NCBI GenBank assembly: GCA_964624235.1
Contig: CAZUXY010000020.1
Location: 1 to 64,000 of the forward strand
Reading direction: 5' to 3'
Length of the DNA stretch: 64,000 nt
Source: CAZUXY01 sp964624235
GTDB lineage: Bacteria > Spirochaetota > UBA4802 > UBA5368
The notes beneath the pieces were generated by a model that was given only the letters and a program-made list of their open reading frames with translations, searched no databases and was not told the origin of the DNA. This document shows, piece by piece, positions 50,664 through 59,762 of the stretch. The translations under genes and the position numbers were made by a program. Within the stretch, counting starts at the first letter, position 1. Every line of letters begins with the position of its first letter.

Positions 50664-51056
50664 ATGATTCAGGTTCAAACGATGTTGAATGTTGCGGATA
50701 ACAGCGGCGTGAAACGGGTGCAGTGTATTAAGATACTCGGCGGGACCCGCCGCAGGTATGCATCAGTCGGTGATATTGTGGTGGTTGCGGTGAAAGACGC
50801 ACAACCTACATATGGATTAAAAGATTCCACCGGTAAAAAAGTACACGGCAAAGCGGTCCTGAAGGCGGTTGTGGTCAGAACCAGCAAGCCGGTCAGGCGC
50901 AAGGACGGTTCTTACATTAGATTTGATGATAACGCCGTTGCGATTATAGACAATAAAGGGGAGCCGAAGGGATCACGTATATTCGGTCCCGTCGCGAGGG
51001 AGTTACGGGATCGGAATTTTTTGAAAATTATTTCCCTTGCACCTGAAGTACTGTAG
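50664..51056 (+). CDS. rplN: Large ribosomal subunit protein uL14
   Basis: A 130-residue L14, about eight longer than usual because of an insert in the loop after VVAVKDAQP (TYGLKDSTGKKVHGKA). QVQTMLNVADNSGVKRVQCI, AVVVRTSKPVRRKDGSYIRF and the end FLKIISLAPEVL are conserved. First gene of the spc part of the block, with no gap to the S10 part. Confidence 0.97.
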   Translation: MIQVQTMLNVADNSGVKRVQCIKILGGTRRRYASVGDIVVVAVKDAQPTYGLKDSTGKKVHGKAVLKAVVVRTSKPVRRKDGSYIRFDDNAVAIIDNKGEPKGSRIFGPVARELRDRNFLKIISLAPEVL

Positions 51057-51070
51057 ACAGGCGGTAAGAT

Positions 51071-51388
51071 ATGAAAACAAAATTGAAGAAGAATGACAGC
51101 GTTGTGATTGTTGCGGGGGCCGACCGGGGCAAGCGCGGGAAAATACTCTATATAGATATAGAAAAGAACCGCGTAATAGTCGAGGGTATTAATAAAAAGA
51201 AGAAATTTGTGAGACCTTCGCAGGAAAACCCGAAAGGGGGGAGCATAAGCCTTGAACATCCGGTTAACGTGTCCAACGTGATGCATTTTTGCGAAAAATG
51301 CAAAAAAGGGGTACGCGTAGGTTTTGAAATCAAAGAGAACAGCAAAATACGAATATGCAGAAAGTGCGGGAAGAGTATTGACAAATAA
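51071..51388 (+). CDS. rplX: Large ribosomal subunit protein uL24
   Basis: A 105-residue L24: KOW motif (DSVVIVAGADRGKRGKILYI), GINKKKKFVRPSQENPKGGS and a C-terminal zinc-ribbon-like part with four Cys (FCEKCKKG and RICRKCGKS). The start is ATG 51071. It is an assembly initiator of the large subunit. Confidence 0.97.
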   Translation: MKTKLKKNDSVVIVAGADRGKRGKILYIDIEKNRVIVEGINKKKKFVRPSQENPKGGSISLEHPVNVSNVMHFCEKCKKGVRVGFEIKENSKIRICRKCGKSIDK

Positions 51389-51400
51389 AGGGTGATGATG

Positions 51401-51943
51401 ATGGCCGCAAGACTGAAAGCAGAATATGATAAAACCGTCAAGAAAAGATTGATGGAAAGATTTCAATACAAGTCATTGATGCAGGTTCCTAAACTGGAAA
51501 AAATCGTACTTAACGTCGGCATGGGTGACGGTCATTCCAATCCCAACGCTCTTAACGCAGCAATCACCGAGCTTGGGCAGATAACCGGACAAAAAGCGGT
51601 AAAAACCGTCGCCAAGAAGTCTATCGCAAATTTCAAGATACGTGAAGGTTACGATGTAGGTTGCAAGGTGACACTGCGCGGGGAAAGGATGTATGAGTTT
51701 CTTGATCGCTTGATTAATGTGGCCTTACCCCGCGTAAGGGACTTTAAAGGTCTGTCTACAAAGGCTTTCGACAATTTTGGAAACTATAATTTCTCGGTGA
51801 GAGAACAGATCATTTTTCCGGAAATCGACTTTGATAAAGTGGACAAGATACATGGATTGAATATCACTGTTGTGACAAATGCAAAAACCAAGGAAGAAAC
51901 CAAGGCATTGCTGGATGAATTCAGGATGCCATTTAGGGACTAG
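51401..51943 (+). CDS. rplE: Large ribosomal subunit protein uL5
   Basis: About 180 residues: KSLMQVPKLEKIVLNVGMGD, KTVAKKSIANFKIREGYDVG, RVRDFKGLSTKAFDNFGNYN and the late LNITVVTNAKTKEETKALLD. It binds 5S rRNA. The start is one of four near-adjacent in-frame starts (GTG 51392, ATG 51395, 51398, 51401); the site AAAGGG favours the last. Confidence 0.96.
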   Translation: MAARLKAEYDKTVKKRLMERFQYKSLMQVPKLEKIVLNVGMGDGHSNPNALNAAITELGQITGQKAVKTVAKKSIANFKIREGYDVGCKVTLRGERMYEFLDRLINVALPRVRDFKGLSTKAFDNFGNYNFSVREQIIFPEIDFDKVDKIHGLNITVVTNAKTKEETKALLDEFRMPFRD

Positions 51944-51954
51944 AGGAGACTGCC

Positions 51955-52140
51955 GTGGCGAAGAAGAGCATTATCGCAAAAAGCCTTAGAACTAGAAAAT
52001 ATCAGGTGCGACAACATAACAGATGCAAGATATGCGGTCGGCCCAGGGGTTATATGAGAAGGTTTGAAATGTGCCGTCTCTGCTTCCGTAAACTGGCAAG
52101 TCAGGGTAAGATCCCTGGTGTTATTAAATCATCCTGGTAA
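51955..52140 (+). CDS. rpsZ: Small ribosomal subunit protein uS14, zinc-binding type Z
   Basis: A 61-residue short S14 starting at GTG after a GAGGAG site: KYQVRQHNRCKICGRPRGYM then FEMCRLCFRKLASQGKIPGV. Two CxxC pairs identify the zinc form. With rpmG, rpmJ and rpsD, it shows that the C+ forms of these proteins are used in this organism. Confidence 0.97.
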   Translation: MAKKSIIAKSLRTRKYQVRQHNRCKICGRPRGYMRRFEMCRLCFRKLASQGKIPGVIKSSW

Positions 52141-52166
52141 TAAATTAATGTAATGGAGCAATATCA

Positions 52167-52568
52167 ATGAGCAGTGTTTCTGATCCGATTGCTGATATGT
52201 TGACCAGAATGCGAAATGCGGTAAAAGCTGGTCATTTCAAGGTTGATGTGCCGTCATCGAAAATGAAAGTTTCAATCGCAAGAATTCTAAAGGATGAGGG
52301 TTTCATTAAAAATTACAAGATTATTGACGATAACAAGCAGAAGATCCTGAGAATATATCTGAAATACGGCGAAGGCAATCAGTCCGTAATATTAAATTTA
52401 AAAAGAATCAGCAAACCGGGAAGAAGGGTTTATATCAGTTCTAAGGACTTGCGGCCGATCTACAACAATATCGGTATCTGGATACTGTCCACTTCTAAAG
52501 GTATAATCACCAACAAGTCTGCGAAAAAGCTGAACATCGGTGGTGAAGTAGTTTGTGAAATTTCTTAG
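52167..52568 (+). CDS. rpsH: Small ribosomal subunit protein uS8
   Basis: A 133-residue S8: DPIADMLTRMRNAVKAGHFK, KVSIARILKDEGFIKNYKII and the C-terminal GIWILSTSKGIITNKSAKKL. It binds 16S helix 21 and in E. coli is the repressor of the spc operon at the rplE site. Confidence 0.98.
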   Translation: MSSVSDPIADMLTRMRNAVKAGHFKVDVPSSKMKVSIARILKDEGFIKNYKIIDDNKQKILRIYLKYGEGNQSVILNLKRISKPGRRVYISSKDLRPIYNNIGIWILSTSKGIITNKSAKKLNIGGEVVCEIS

Positions 52569-52585
52569 GTTGAAACGGTATTGAT

Positions 52586-53131
52586 ATGTCACGAATAGGG
52601 AAAAAGATTATTGAGATACCCGACGGGGTATCAGTGGATGTCAGGGGAACGGAGTTGACAGTCAAAGGACCCCTGGGAAGTGAACACATGGAAGTGTTTA
52701 AGGGGATAGAGCTTAAAATCGACGGGAAGAATCTCTTTATTCATCGTAAAGAGGAGTTGGAAGGAGTCAATATGGCCGCCTTTCACGGTCTTTCCAGGGC
52801 TCTAATAGCGAACATGATAAACGGTGTACACAAGGGATTTGAGAGAGAGCTTGAAATTGTGGGGGTAGGATACAGGGCTACTCAGCAAAATAAGAATGTA
52901 GTATTTCAGCTGGGTTTTTCCCACAATGTTACCTTTGTCCCCCCGGAAGGTATTGAGGTTCAGGTTCTTGAACCTACGAAACTGAAGGTAAAAGGGATCA
53001 ACAAACAGAAAGTCGGCCAGGTCGCAGCAGATATTCGCAAGTTAAGACCTCCTGAACCGTATAAGGGCAAAGGAATTCGTTATAAGAATGAGTACATACG
53101 GAAAAAAGCCGGTAAAGCAGGTAAAAAGTAA
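52586..53131 (+). CDS. rplF: Large ribosomal subunit protein uL6
   Basis: A 181-residue L6: MSRIGKKIIEIPDGVSVDVR, MINGVHKGFERELEIVGVGY and RKLRPPEPYKGKGIRYKNEY. It is adjacent to the GTPase centre. Its stop overlaps the rplR start by one base (TAATG). Confidence 0.98.
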   Translation: MSRIGKKIIEIPDGVSVDVRGTELTVKGPLGSEHMEVFKGIELKIDGKNLFIHRKEELEGVNMAAFHGLSRALIANMINGVHKGFERELEIVGVGYRATQQNKNVVFQLGFSHNVTFVPPEGIEVQVLEPTKLKVKGINKQKVGQVAADIRKLRPPEPYKGKGIRYKNEYIRKKAGKAGKK

Positions 53132-53496
53132 TGGATAGACTTCGATTAAAAAACAAGCGCTTATACAGGCGCAAATTGAGAGTAAAAAGGAAGGTCAAAA
53201 CAGATCTGACCAAATTGCGTGTATGTATATCCAGAAGTAATAATGGTTTTTATGCTCAGATTATTGATGATCTGAAAGCACATACCGTGGTATCGGCTTC
53301 GACTTTGGAAAAAGGATTCCCCGAGATGAAGAACAGAGGAAATATCGCTGCCGCGAAAGCTCTGGGAAAGCTTCTCGCCGATAAAGCGGTCCAGAAGAAT
53401 ATTAAGAAAGTTGTATTTGACCGTAACGGTTATCTGTACCACGGGAAGGTAAAGGCTTTCGCAGAGTCGGTTAGAGAACATGGTTTGGAATTTTGA
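53131..53496 (+). CDS. rplR: Large ribosomal subunit protein uL18
   Basis: A 121-residue L18: RLYRRKLRVKRKVKTDLTKL, RVCISRSNNGFYAQIIDDLK, AAAKALGKLLADKAVQKN and the end GLEF with HGKVKAFAESVREHG. It binds 5S rRNA with L5. Translation is coupled to rplF. Confidence 0.97.
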   Translation: MDRLRLKNKRLYRRKLRVKRKVKTDLTKLRVCISRSNNGFYAQIIDDLKAHTVVSASTLEKGFPEMKNRGNIAAAKALGKLLADKAVQKNIKKVVFDRNGYLYHGKVKAFAESVREHGLEF

Positions 53497-53501
53497 GGTG
53501 A

Positions 53502-54023
53502 ATGGTGATGAAAATTTTAAGAAAGAAAGTTAAAAAAAATGACCTTGAATTAAGCGAAAAAGTTGTCGCCATTAACCGGGTAGCGAAGGTGGTAAAAGGG
53601 GGGAGGAGATTTTCATTTAATGCACTTTCAGTAGTCGGAGATGGTAATGGACATGTTGGTATCGGTTTTGGCAAGGCCAACGAAGTGCCTGATGCCATTC
53701 GCAAGAGCGTTGAAAGCGCCAGAAAGAATGTCTATCATGTAAACCGTACAAAATCAACAATACCGCATGAAGTAACGGGTAGGTTTAAATCTGCAAAGGT
53801 TATACTCAAACCAGCAACCCCGGGTACCGGAATTATTGCCGGCGCATCGGTTAGAGCAGTTGTAGAGCGAGCCGGGATTTCAGATATTCTTGCAAAGGCG
53901 CAGGGTTCAAGAAACCCGCTAAACATTGTAAAGGCTACATTAAACGGCCTGATGCAGTTGCGCAGTCTGAAAGAGGTTGCAGATCTTAGAGAAATACCCC
54001 TGAATAAATTGTGGGAAGCGTAG
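53502..54023 (+). CDS. rpsE: Small ribosomal subunit protein uS5
   Basis: About 172 residues: LSEKVVAINRVAKVVKGGRR, RFSFNALSVVGDGNGHVGIG, FGKANEVPDAIRKSVESARK and GTGIIAGASVRAVVERAGIS. The spectinomycin loop KVVKGGRRF is wild type. ATG 53502, GTG 53505 and ATG 53508 are all possible starts. Confidence 0.98.
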   Translation: MVMKILRKKVKKNDLELSEKVVAINRVAKVVKGGRRFSFNALSVVGDGNGHVGIGFGKANEVPDAIRKSVESARKNVYHVNRTKSTIPHEVTGRFKSAKVILKPATPGTGIIAGASVRAVVERAGISDILAKAQGSRNPLNIVKATLNGLMQLRSLKEVADLREIPLNKLWEA

Positions 54024-54034
54024 AGGTTGTAGTG

Positions 54035-54223
54035 ATGCCAAAGAAAATCGAAATAAAGCAGATCAGGAGCAGTATTGGGAGAAAACCGGCTCAGCGGGCA
54101 ACACTGAGAGCTCTTGGTTTGAGAAGGATAAATGCAACCCGTATTCACGAAGACAATGCGGTGATTCGGGGAATGATCGATAAGGTCAAACATTTAGTCC
54201 GGATCAGTGAAATCAATAAATAA
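54035..54223 (+). CDS. rpmD: Large ribosomal subunit protein uL30
   Basis: A 62-residue L30: IEIKQIRSSIGRKPAQRATL, GLRRINATRIHEDNAVIRGM and VKHLVRISEI. ATG 54035 gives the usual short bacterial form. L30 is absent in some phyla, so its presence is a useful marker. Confidence 0.96.
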   Translation: MPKKIEIKQIRSSIGRKPAQRATLRALGLRRINATRIHEDNAVIRGMIDKVKHLVRISEINK

Positions 54224-54236
54224 CGGGTACATCGAA

Positions 54237-54689
54237 ATGGAATCAGCGGTATATACACTGAAAAAACCCGACTCCCATAAAAATAAGAAACGTGTGGGGC
54301 GCGGTATCGGAAGCGGTCATGGGAAAACCAGTTGCCGCGGGCAGAAAGGGCAAATGAGCCGGTCAGGCGCAAAACGACGGGCATGGTTCGAGGGAGGTCA
54401 GATGCCCTTGCAGCGCAGGGTCCCGAAGCGTGGGTTTAACAACAAATTCCGTCGTGAGTATGGTATTGTGAGTATAGGCCAGATAGCCAAACTCGGGCTT
54501 GGTGAAATTTCTCATCAGGTCCTGATTGAGAAGCGTCTGGTGAAGAAAGGTGAAAAGATAAAAATACTTGGGAATGGCGAAATAAGCAAAGCGATAACAA
54601 TAATTGCAGATGCATTCTCTGCTGCTGCTAAAGAGAAGATAGAAAAAGCCGGCGGATCGGCTGTAATAGGTCCGAAAAAAGAAAAATAA
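54237..54689 (+). CDS. rplO: Large ribosomal subunit protein uL15
   Basis: A 150-residue L15 starting at ATG 54237: RVGRGIGSGHGKTSCRGQKG, KRRAWFEGGQMPLQRRVPKR, GFNNKFRREYGIVSIGQI and a C-terminal ISKAITIIADAFSAAAKEKI. It is followed by secY after 21 bases, as usual. Confidence 0.97.
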   Translation: MESAVYTLKKPDSHKNKKRVGRGIGSGHGKTSCRGQKGQMSRSGAKRRAWFEGGQMPLQRRVPKRGFNNKFRREYGIVSIGQIAKLGLGEISHQVLIEKRLVKKGEKIKILGNGEISKAITIIADAFSAAAKEKIEKAGGSAVIGPKKEK

Positions 54690-54710
54690 CAGGAACTCCA
54701 GGGAAAATTC

Positions 54711-56054
54711 ATGGCGGGAGCATTTATTAATATATTTAAGATCCCGGAACTCAGAAAAAGGGTTCTGTTTACGTTGTTTATACTGGTGGTTTACCGCATC
54801 GGCGCTCATATACCGATACCAGGTATAAATGTTGAGGCGCTTGCATCATATTTCGACCAGGCTGCTAAAAGTTCGGCAGGAGGGCTGCTGGACTTTTTCG
54901 ATCTCTTTGCCGGAGGCGCTCTTAAGCGGTTTACCATTTTTGCCCTGGGTATAATGCCCTACATATCGGCGTCTATTATTATGCAATTGCTAACAGTAGT
55001 AATACCTGCGCTTGAGCGGTTATCAAAAGAGGGCCAGGAAGGTTACAAAAAAATCAACCAGTACACACGTTACGGCACTGTGTTGCTCTGCGCGATTCAG
55101 TCAATGGGATTGACCTTCTGGATGCGTTCGATGTCTTCTCCCAAAGGGACTGTAGTCCCGAAGGATTCGGGAATCGGATTTGTCATCGTTGCGGTCATTG
55201 CCATTACTACAGGGACAATGGTGCTGATGTGGCTTGGTGAAGTTATTACTGAAAGAGGTATTGGTAACGGGATTTCTCTTATCATTTTTGCCGGGATTGT
55301 TGTTAGAGTCCCCGCGGCCTTTATGGATACCATGAACAGGATAATATCCCGAAGCGATCCCATTATAGGTGTGATGCTGATAGGGATATTCATTGCGGTA
55401 GTCGCTGCTTCAATTTTGTTGACGCTTGGGATCAGAAAAATACCGGTCCAATACGGGAAGCGTGTAGTCGGAAGGAGAATGGTACAGATGTCGTCACAGG
55501 CGATTCCGCTGAGAGTAAATGCAGCAGGGGTTATACCAATTATCTTCGCTTCATCGATTATCCTGTTCCCGGCCCAGATAAGTAACATGTTCGGCGGCAG
55601 CAAATATGCCATACTGACCAAGCTGCAATACTGGCTTTCTCCGGGGCATGTCGTTTACATGGTTTTTTACGGGGCCCTGATAATCTTTTTCTGCTACTTT
55701 TACACTGCAATACAGTTTAACCCTGTGGATATTGCTGAAAATCTGAAAAAGTATGGAGGATTCATCCCTGGGATCAGACCGGGTAAAAATACTTCGGATT
55801 ATATTATGACGATTCTGAACAGGATAACATTATCAGGATCGATTTTTCTTGCGTTTATTGCGATTGTTCCCGATTTTATTATTCGGATATGGCCAGAAGA
55901 AGTTTCTCCTGAAATGGCATACCTGTTCGGTGGTACTTCACTGCTTATTATAGTCGGTGTCGCGCTAGATACATTGAAGCAAATAGAATCACAACTGTTG
56001 ATGCGTCATTATAACGGTTTTATAAAAAAAGGCCGTCTTAAGGGACGTTATTGA
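54711..56054 (+). CDS. secY: Protein translocase subunit SecY
   Basis: A 447-residue channel protein with ten transmembrane segments. FTLFILVVYRIGAHIPIPGI, the plug-region AGGALKRFTIFALGIMPYIS, RTFGxxI-like GTMVLMWLGEVITERGIGNG, and the cytosolic loop RKIPVQYGKRVVGRRMVQMS are characteristic. In many bacteria adk follows; here map is next, 34 bases after the stop. Confidence 0.98.
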   Translation: MAGAFINIFKIPELRKRVLFTLFILVVYRIGAHIPIPGINVEALASYFDQAAKSSAGGLLDFFDLFAGGALKRFTIFALGIMPYISASIIMQLLTVVIPALERLSKEGQEGYKKINQYTRYGTVLLCAIQSMGLTFWMRSMSSPKGTVVPKDSGIGFVIVAVIAITTGTMVLMWLGEVITERGIGNGISLIIFAGIVVRVPAAFMDTMNRIISRSDPIIGVMLIGIFIAVVAASILLTLGIRKIPVQYGKRVVGRRMVQMSSQAIPLRVNAAGVIPIIFASSIILFPAQISNMFGGSKYAILTKLQYWLSPGHVVYMVFYGALIIFFCYFYTAIQFNPVDIAENLKKYGGFIPGIRPGKNTSDYIMTILNRITLSGSIFLAFIAIVPDFIIRIWPEEVSPEMAYLFGGTSLLIIVGVALDTLKQIESQLLMRHYNGFIKKGRLKGRY

Positions 56055-56088
56055 TGGTGAACACGAAACCGGTTCTACAGATAGAGAT

Positions 56089-56853
56089 GTGGGAATTTAC
56101 ATTTATAATCAGGAAGAAATACGATTAATCGAAAGGGCCTGTCTGGTTACTGCGAGGGTCCTTGATGAAATTGAAGGTATTATTCAGGAAGGAAGCAGCA
56201 CCTTTGAGATAGATGTTCTTGCTCGAGAGGTAATCAGGAAGCATGATGGCAAGCCGGCGTTCCTGGGGTACAGGGGATTCCCGGCAGCGTCTTGTATATC
56301 TGTCAACGAAGTGGTGGTTCATGGAATACCCGATAAAAGGACGAAGTTGAAAAGTGGTGATATAGTAGGTGTAGATATCGGGGTTTTACTGGAAGGTTTT
56401 TTCGGGGATTCTGCCAGAACCTATAAAGTTGGCAACGTAGATGCGAAAGTCGACCTGTTGCTGAATGCCACGCGGGAGTCTTTGTATAAAGGGATTGAAC
56501 AGTGTATTGAAGGGCGGCGAATATCGGATATTTCAAATGCGGTTGAGCAGCATGTAAGGAAGTATGGTTTTACCCCGGTGAGGGAATTTGTAGGGCATGG
56601 CATAGGACGGAATCTGCATGAAGAACCCTCGGTTCCGAACTTTGGATCACCCGGGAAGGGCCCCAGAATTCGTGAAGGTATGGTTTTTGCTATCGAACCC
56701 ATGATAAATATGGGTACCCATAAAGTAGAAGTACTGGATGACGATTGGACGGTTGTAACCAAGGATAGAAGTCTTTCGGCCCATTTCGAACATACTGTTG
56801 CCATTGTGGAGGGGAAAGCGATAGTTTTAACCAGAGGAAAACATTTTAATTAG
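56089..56853 (+). CDS. map: Methionine aminopeptidase, type I
   Basis: A 254-residue enzyme that removes the N-terminal Met. The five metal ligands are visible: Asp in VGVDIGVLLEGFFGDSAR (two), His in EFVGHGIGRNLHEEP, Glu in VFAIEPMIN and Glu in HFEHTVAIVEG. The start is GTG 56089. Its position between secY and infA is normal except for the missing adk. Confidence 0.97.
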   Translation: MGIYIYNQEEIRLIERACLVTARVLDEIEGIIQEGSSTFEIDVLAREVIRKHDGKPAFLGYRGFPAASCISVNEVVVHGIPDKRTKLKSGDIVGVDIGVLLEGFFGDSARTYKVGNVDAKVDLLLNATRESLYKGIEQCIEGRRISDISNAVEQHVRKYGFTPVREFVGHGIGRNLHEEPSVPNFGSPGKGPRIREGMVFAIEPMINMGTHKVEVLDDDWTVVTKDRSLSAHFEHTVAIVEGKAIVLTRGKHFN

Positions 56854-56867
56854 CGTAGAGAGAGTGT

Positions 56868-57086
56868 ATGCCGAAGGAAGAACCGATAGAAGTTGAGGGT
56901 GTGGTAGTGGAACCGCTACCCAATGCCATGTTTCGCGTCAAGCTCGATAACGGTCATGTTGTGCTGGCGCATATTTCCGGTAAGATGAGGATGCATTATA
57001 TTAGAATTCTTCCAGGTGACCGCGTTACGGTTGAGCTTTCTCCTTATGATCTGAGCAGGGGACGCATAACCTACAGGTCAAAATAG
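56868..57086 (+). CDS. infA: Translation initiation factor IF-1
   Basis: A 72-residue OB-fold protein: IEVEGVVVEPLPNAMFRVKL, VVLAHISGKMRMHYIRILPG and RVTVELSPYDLSRGRITYRS. It blocks the ribosomal A site in initiation. It starts 14 bases after map. Confidence 0.98.
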   Translation: MPKEEPIEVEGVVVEPLPNAMFRVKLDNGHVVLAHISGKMRMHYIRILPGDRVTVELSPYDLSRGRITYRSK

Positions 57087-57129
57087 GACTAATGCCTGGA
57101 AAACCAGCTATAATCAGGGGTTACAAGAA

Positions 57130-57258
57130 ATGAAAGTAAGAGTATCAGTCAAAAAAATATGCAGTGAATGTAAAATCATAAAAAGGCACGGGGTGGTCAT
57201 GGTGATATGTACAAATCCCCGTCATAAACAACGGCAGAAAAAACGGACGGCGAAATAA
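57130..57258 (+). CDS. rpmJ: Large ribosomal subunit protein bL36
   Basis: A 42-residue frame: MKVRVSVKKICSECKIIKRH, then VVMVICTNPRHKQRQ and a basic KKRTAK end. Cys11, Cys14, Cys27 and His32 form the zinc site. It is about four to five residues longer at the C-terminus than the common form. Confidence 0.96.
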   Translation: MKVRVSVKKICSECKIIKRHGVVMVICTNPRHKQRQKKRTAK

Positions 57259-57297
57259 TATCCGGTTCATTTTATAAGTAACGAGGAGAGTTGACGT

Positions 57298-57669
57298 ATG
57301 GCACGTATTTCAGGTGTGGATTTGCCGAATGTGAAAAGGATAGAAGTAGCGCTTACGTATATTTACGGTATAGGGATTTCTACGGCGCAAAGTATATTGA
57401 AAGATACAGGGGTTAATCCTGATACCAGGGTGAAGGATTTAACCGATGAAGAGATAAATGTTTTAAGACAGTCTATAGAACGCAATCATAAAGTAGAAGG
57501 TGATCTTCGTACTGAAATTGCGATGAACATCAAACGATTAATGGATATTGGGTGCTACCGGGGGATCAGACACAGACGCGGCCTGCCGGTCAGAGGTCAA
57601 AATACGAAAAACAATGCACGCACCAGAAAAGGAAATCGTAAACCCTTGCTGAGTAAGAAAAAGAAATAA
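57298..57669 (+). CDS. rpsM: Small ribosomal subunit protein uS13
   Basis: A 123-residue S13: ISGVDLPNVKRIEVALTYIY, GIGISTAQSILKDTGVNPDT and RGIRHRRGLPVRGQNTKNNA. GAGGAGAG precedes the ATG. It contacts L5 and tRNA across the subunit interface. Confidence 0.98.
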   Translation: MARISGVDLPNVKRIEVALTYIYGIGISTAQSILKDTGVNPDTRVKDLTDEEINVLRQSIERNHKVEGDLRTEIAMNIKRLMDIGCYRGIRHRRGLPVRGQNTKNNARTRKGNRKPLLSKKKK

Positions 57670-57685
57670 TTAAGGAGAAACGGGC

Positions 57686-58072
57686 GTGAAGCAGAAGAGA
57701 ACCAAGAAAAAGGAAAAAAAGAACGTCCCGGTGGGGAAAGCCTATATACAGGCCACCTATAACAATACCATAATCACACTTACGGATATGCAGGGAAATG
57801 TCATCTCGTGGGCTTCATCAGGAGGAGAAGGCTTCAGAGGATCGAGGAAATCAACCCCTTTTGCGGCACAGATGGCGGCTAAAGTTGCGGCACAGAAAGC
57901 AATTGATTCAGCGGGTCTCAGAACGATTGAGGTGATGGTAAAAGGGCCGGGAATAGGACGTGAGGCGGCCATCCGGTCTCTTTCGCAGGCGGGATTGTCT
58001 ATTACCAAGATAAAGGATGTTACCCCCATACCTCATAACGGGTGCAGACCGCCTAAACGAAGACGAGTTTAA
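57686..58072 (+). CDS. rpsK: Small ribosomal subunit protein uS11
   Basis: A 128-residue S11 starting at GTG: GKAYIQATYNNTIITLTDMQ, ISWASSGGEGFRGSRKSTPF, VMVKGPGIGREAAIRSL and the end IPHNGCRPPKRRRV. The Asn of HNGCRPPK is the usual isoaspartate site. Confidence 0.98.
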   Translation: MKQKRTKKKEKKNVPVGKAYIQATYNNTIITLTDMQGNVISWASSGGEGFRGSRKSTPFAAQMAAKVAAQKAIDSAGLRTIEVMVKGPGIGREAAIRSLSQAGLSITKIKDVTPIPHNGCRPPKRRRV

Positions 58073-58090
58073 TATTTACACGAGGGTAAA

Positions 58091-58720
58091 ATGGCAAAAT
58101 ATACTGATGCGTCATGTAAGCTTTGCAGGCGGGAAATGACACCTCTGATGTTGAAAGGGCAAAGGTGTTTTACCGATAAATGTGCTATAAAGAAGAAGAA
58201 ATACCCTCCCGGCCCCCCAAGGAAAAGAAGGGGGAAGCTTTCAGAGTATGGTGTTCAGCTGAGGGAGAAGCAGAAAATCAAGAGAAGCTATGGACTCCTG
58301 GAGAACCAATTCAGAAGGATTTTTGAAGAGGCAAACAGGATCAAGGGGATTACGGGCGATAATATGCTGTCACTGCTCGAACGCAGGCTTGATAATACCC
58401 TCTACCGTATAGGATTTGCATCGTCCAGAATGCAGGCACGCCAGTTTATTCAGCATGGACATGTAATGGTTAACGGTGGATTGGTCGATATTCCTTCATT
58501 TACCGTGAAAGCGGGGATGGAAATCGAAATACATGAAAAATTCAAAAACAATGTAGTGATCGAAGATTCAATTAAGCTTGCAAAAGCCCTAAGTTCGACC
58601 CCTGAATGGGTGGAAGTTGATTTTGAGAATAGAAAAGCCAAGGTGCTTCGAAATCCCACTCGTCAGGATATAACCGCACCATTTAATGAACAACTGGTGG
58701 TTGAGCTTTATTCCAAGTAA
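58091..58720 (+). CDS. rpsD: Small ribosomal subunit protein uS4 (Cys-containing form)
   Basis: A 209-residue S4. The N-terminus has CKLCRREMTPLMLKGQRCFT then DKCAIKKKKYPPG, the zinc-binding C+ form. The S4 domain is seen in ERRLDNTLYRIGFASSRMQA, RQFIQHGHVMVNGGLVDIPS. It nucleates the 30S subunit and in E. coli represses the alpha operon. Confidence 0.98.
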   Translation: MAKYTDASCKLCRREMTPLMLKGQRCFTDKCAIKKKKYPPGPPRKRRGKLSEYGVQLREKQKIKRSYGLLENQFRRIFEEANRIKGITGDNMLSLLERRLDNTLYRIGFASSRMQARQFIQHGHVMVNGGLVDIPSFTVKAGMEIEIHEKFKNNVVIEDSIKLAKALSSTPEWVEVDFENRKAKVLRNPTRQDITAPFNEQLVVELYSK

Positions 58721-58780
58721 TCCTGTTGATTGCGGCTGTGAGTAATATCTTGTTTGTATTTGTTATTTCTGGAGGTTAGA

Positions 58781-59746
58781 ATGGCCCCGAAGAACCTTTT
58801 GAAAGGGTTTAAGCGACCGAGTAAAATAGTATTTGAACATGATGAGTTGCAGAAGGATTTCGGACGGTTTATCGCAGAGCCTTTTGAAAAAGGGTTTGGT
58901 TTGACTGTCGGCAACTCACTGCGCAGAGTACTTTTATCATCTATTGAGGGCGCTGCAATTACCGCCATAAAAATTGAGGGAGTACCCCATGAATTTCACT
59001 CAATTGATGGTGTGTATGAAGATGTTGCTAAAATTATTCTTAATCTTAAAAAGTTACGGATTAAGTATCATGGTGAGCTTCCCAAGGTACTGCACCTGGT
59101 AAAGTCTGGTGCTGATGATCTGAACGGTGCGGATTTTAATATTGATTCTGACATAGAAATCATGAATCCTGAATTAAAGATTGCGACCCTTAATGATAAG
59201 GGCAAGATTGATATTGAGATTCAGGTCGAAAAGGGGAGAGGATACATAGCCGCGGAGCTCAGTAAGAGCAATACGGAAACTATCGGTGTTATTCCCATTG
59301 ATGCGATCTTTTCCCCGGTAAAAAAGGTAAATGTCAAGGTCGAGGATACGCGGGTGGGACAGCGTACCGACTACGATAAACTGATTATTGAAATATGGAC
59401 AGACGGCTCAGTTTCACCTGACGATGCTCTGGCCCAGGCTGCGAAAATAATCAAAGACCATATGACCATATTCATTAATTTTGAAGAGGATATTGAAGAA
59501 GAAGCCGAGGTTGTTGATGAAAACCTCGAAAAGATCAAGAATACTCTTTCTAAATCAATCGATGAACTCGAGCTTTCGGTAAGATCATACAATACTCTGA
59601 AGAGTCTTGATATCAGCGATCTGGAAAATCTTGTGCGAAAAACAGAGGATGAACTCAGGAAGTCCAAACATTTCAGCGATCAGATTTTAAAGGAAATTAA
59701 GGGAAAACTTGAAGTATATCATTTGAGCCTTGGATTAAAGGAATAA
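58781..59746 (+). CDS. rpoA: DNA-directed RNA polymerase subunit alpha
   Basis: ATG 58781 (after GGAGGTTAGA) gives 321 residues. The N-terminal assembly domain has FGRFIAEPFEKGFGLTVGNS, LRRVLLSSIEGAAITAIKIE and HEFHSIDGVYEDV. The C-terminal domain LELSVRSYNTLKSLDISDLE and LVRKTEDELRKSKHFSDQIL keeps the Arg (VRS) used for UP-element and activator contacts. Confidence 0.98.
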   Translation: MAPKNLLKGFKRPSKIVFEHDELQKDFGRFIAEPFEKGFGLTVGNSLRRVLLSSIEGAAITAIKIEGVPHEFHSIDGVYEDVAKIILNLKKLRIKYHGELPKVLHLVKSGADDLNGADFNIDSDIEIMNPELKIATLNDKGKIDIEIQVEKGRGYIAAELSKSNTETIGVIPIDAIFSPVKKVNVKVEDTRVGQRTDYDKLIIEIWTDGSVSPDDALAQAAKIIKDHMTIFINFEEDIEEEAEVVDENLEKIKNTLSKSIDELELSVRSYNTLKSLDISDLENLVRKTEDELRKSKHFSDQILKEIKGKLEVYHLSLGLKE

Positions 59747-59762
59747 GTTAGGGATACTGAAG

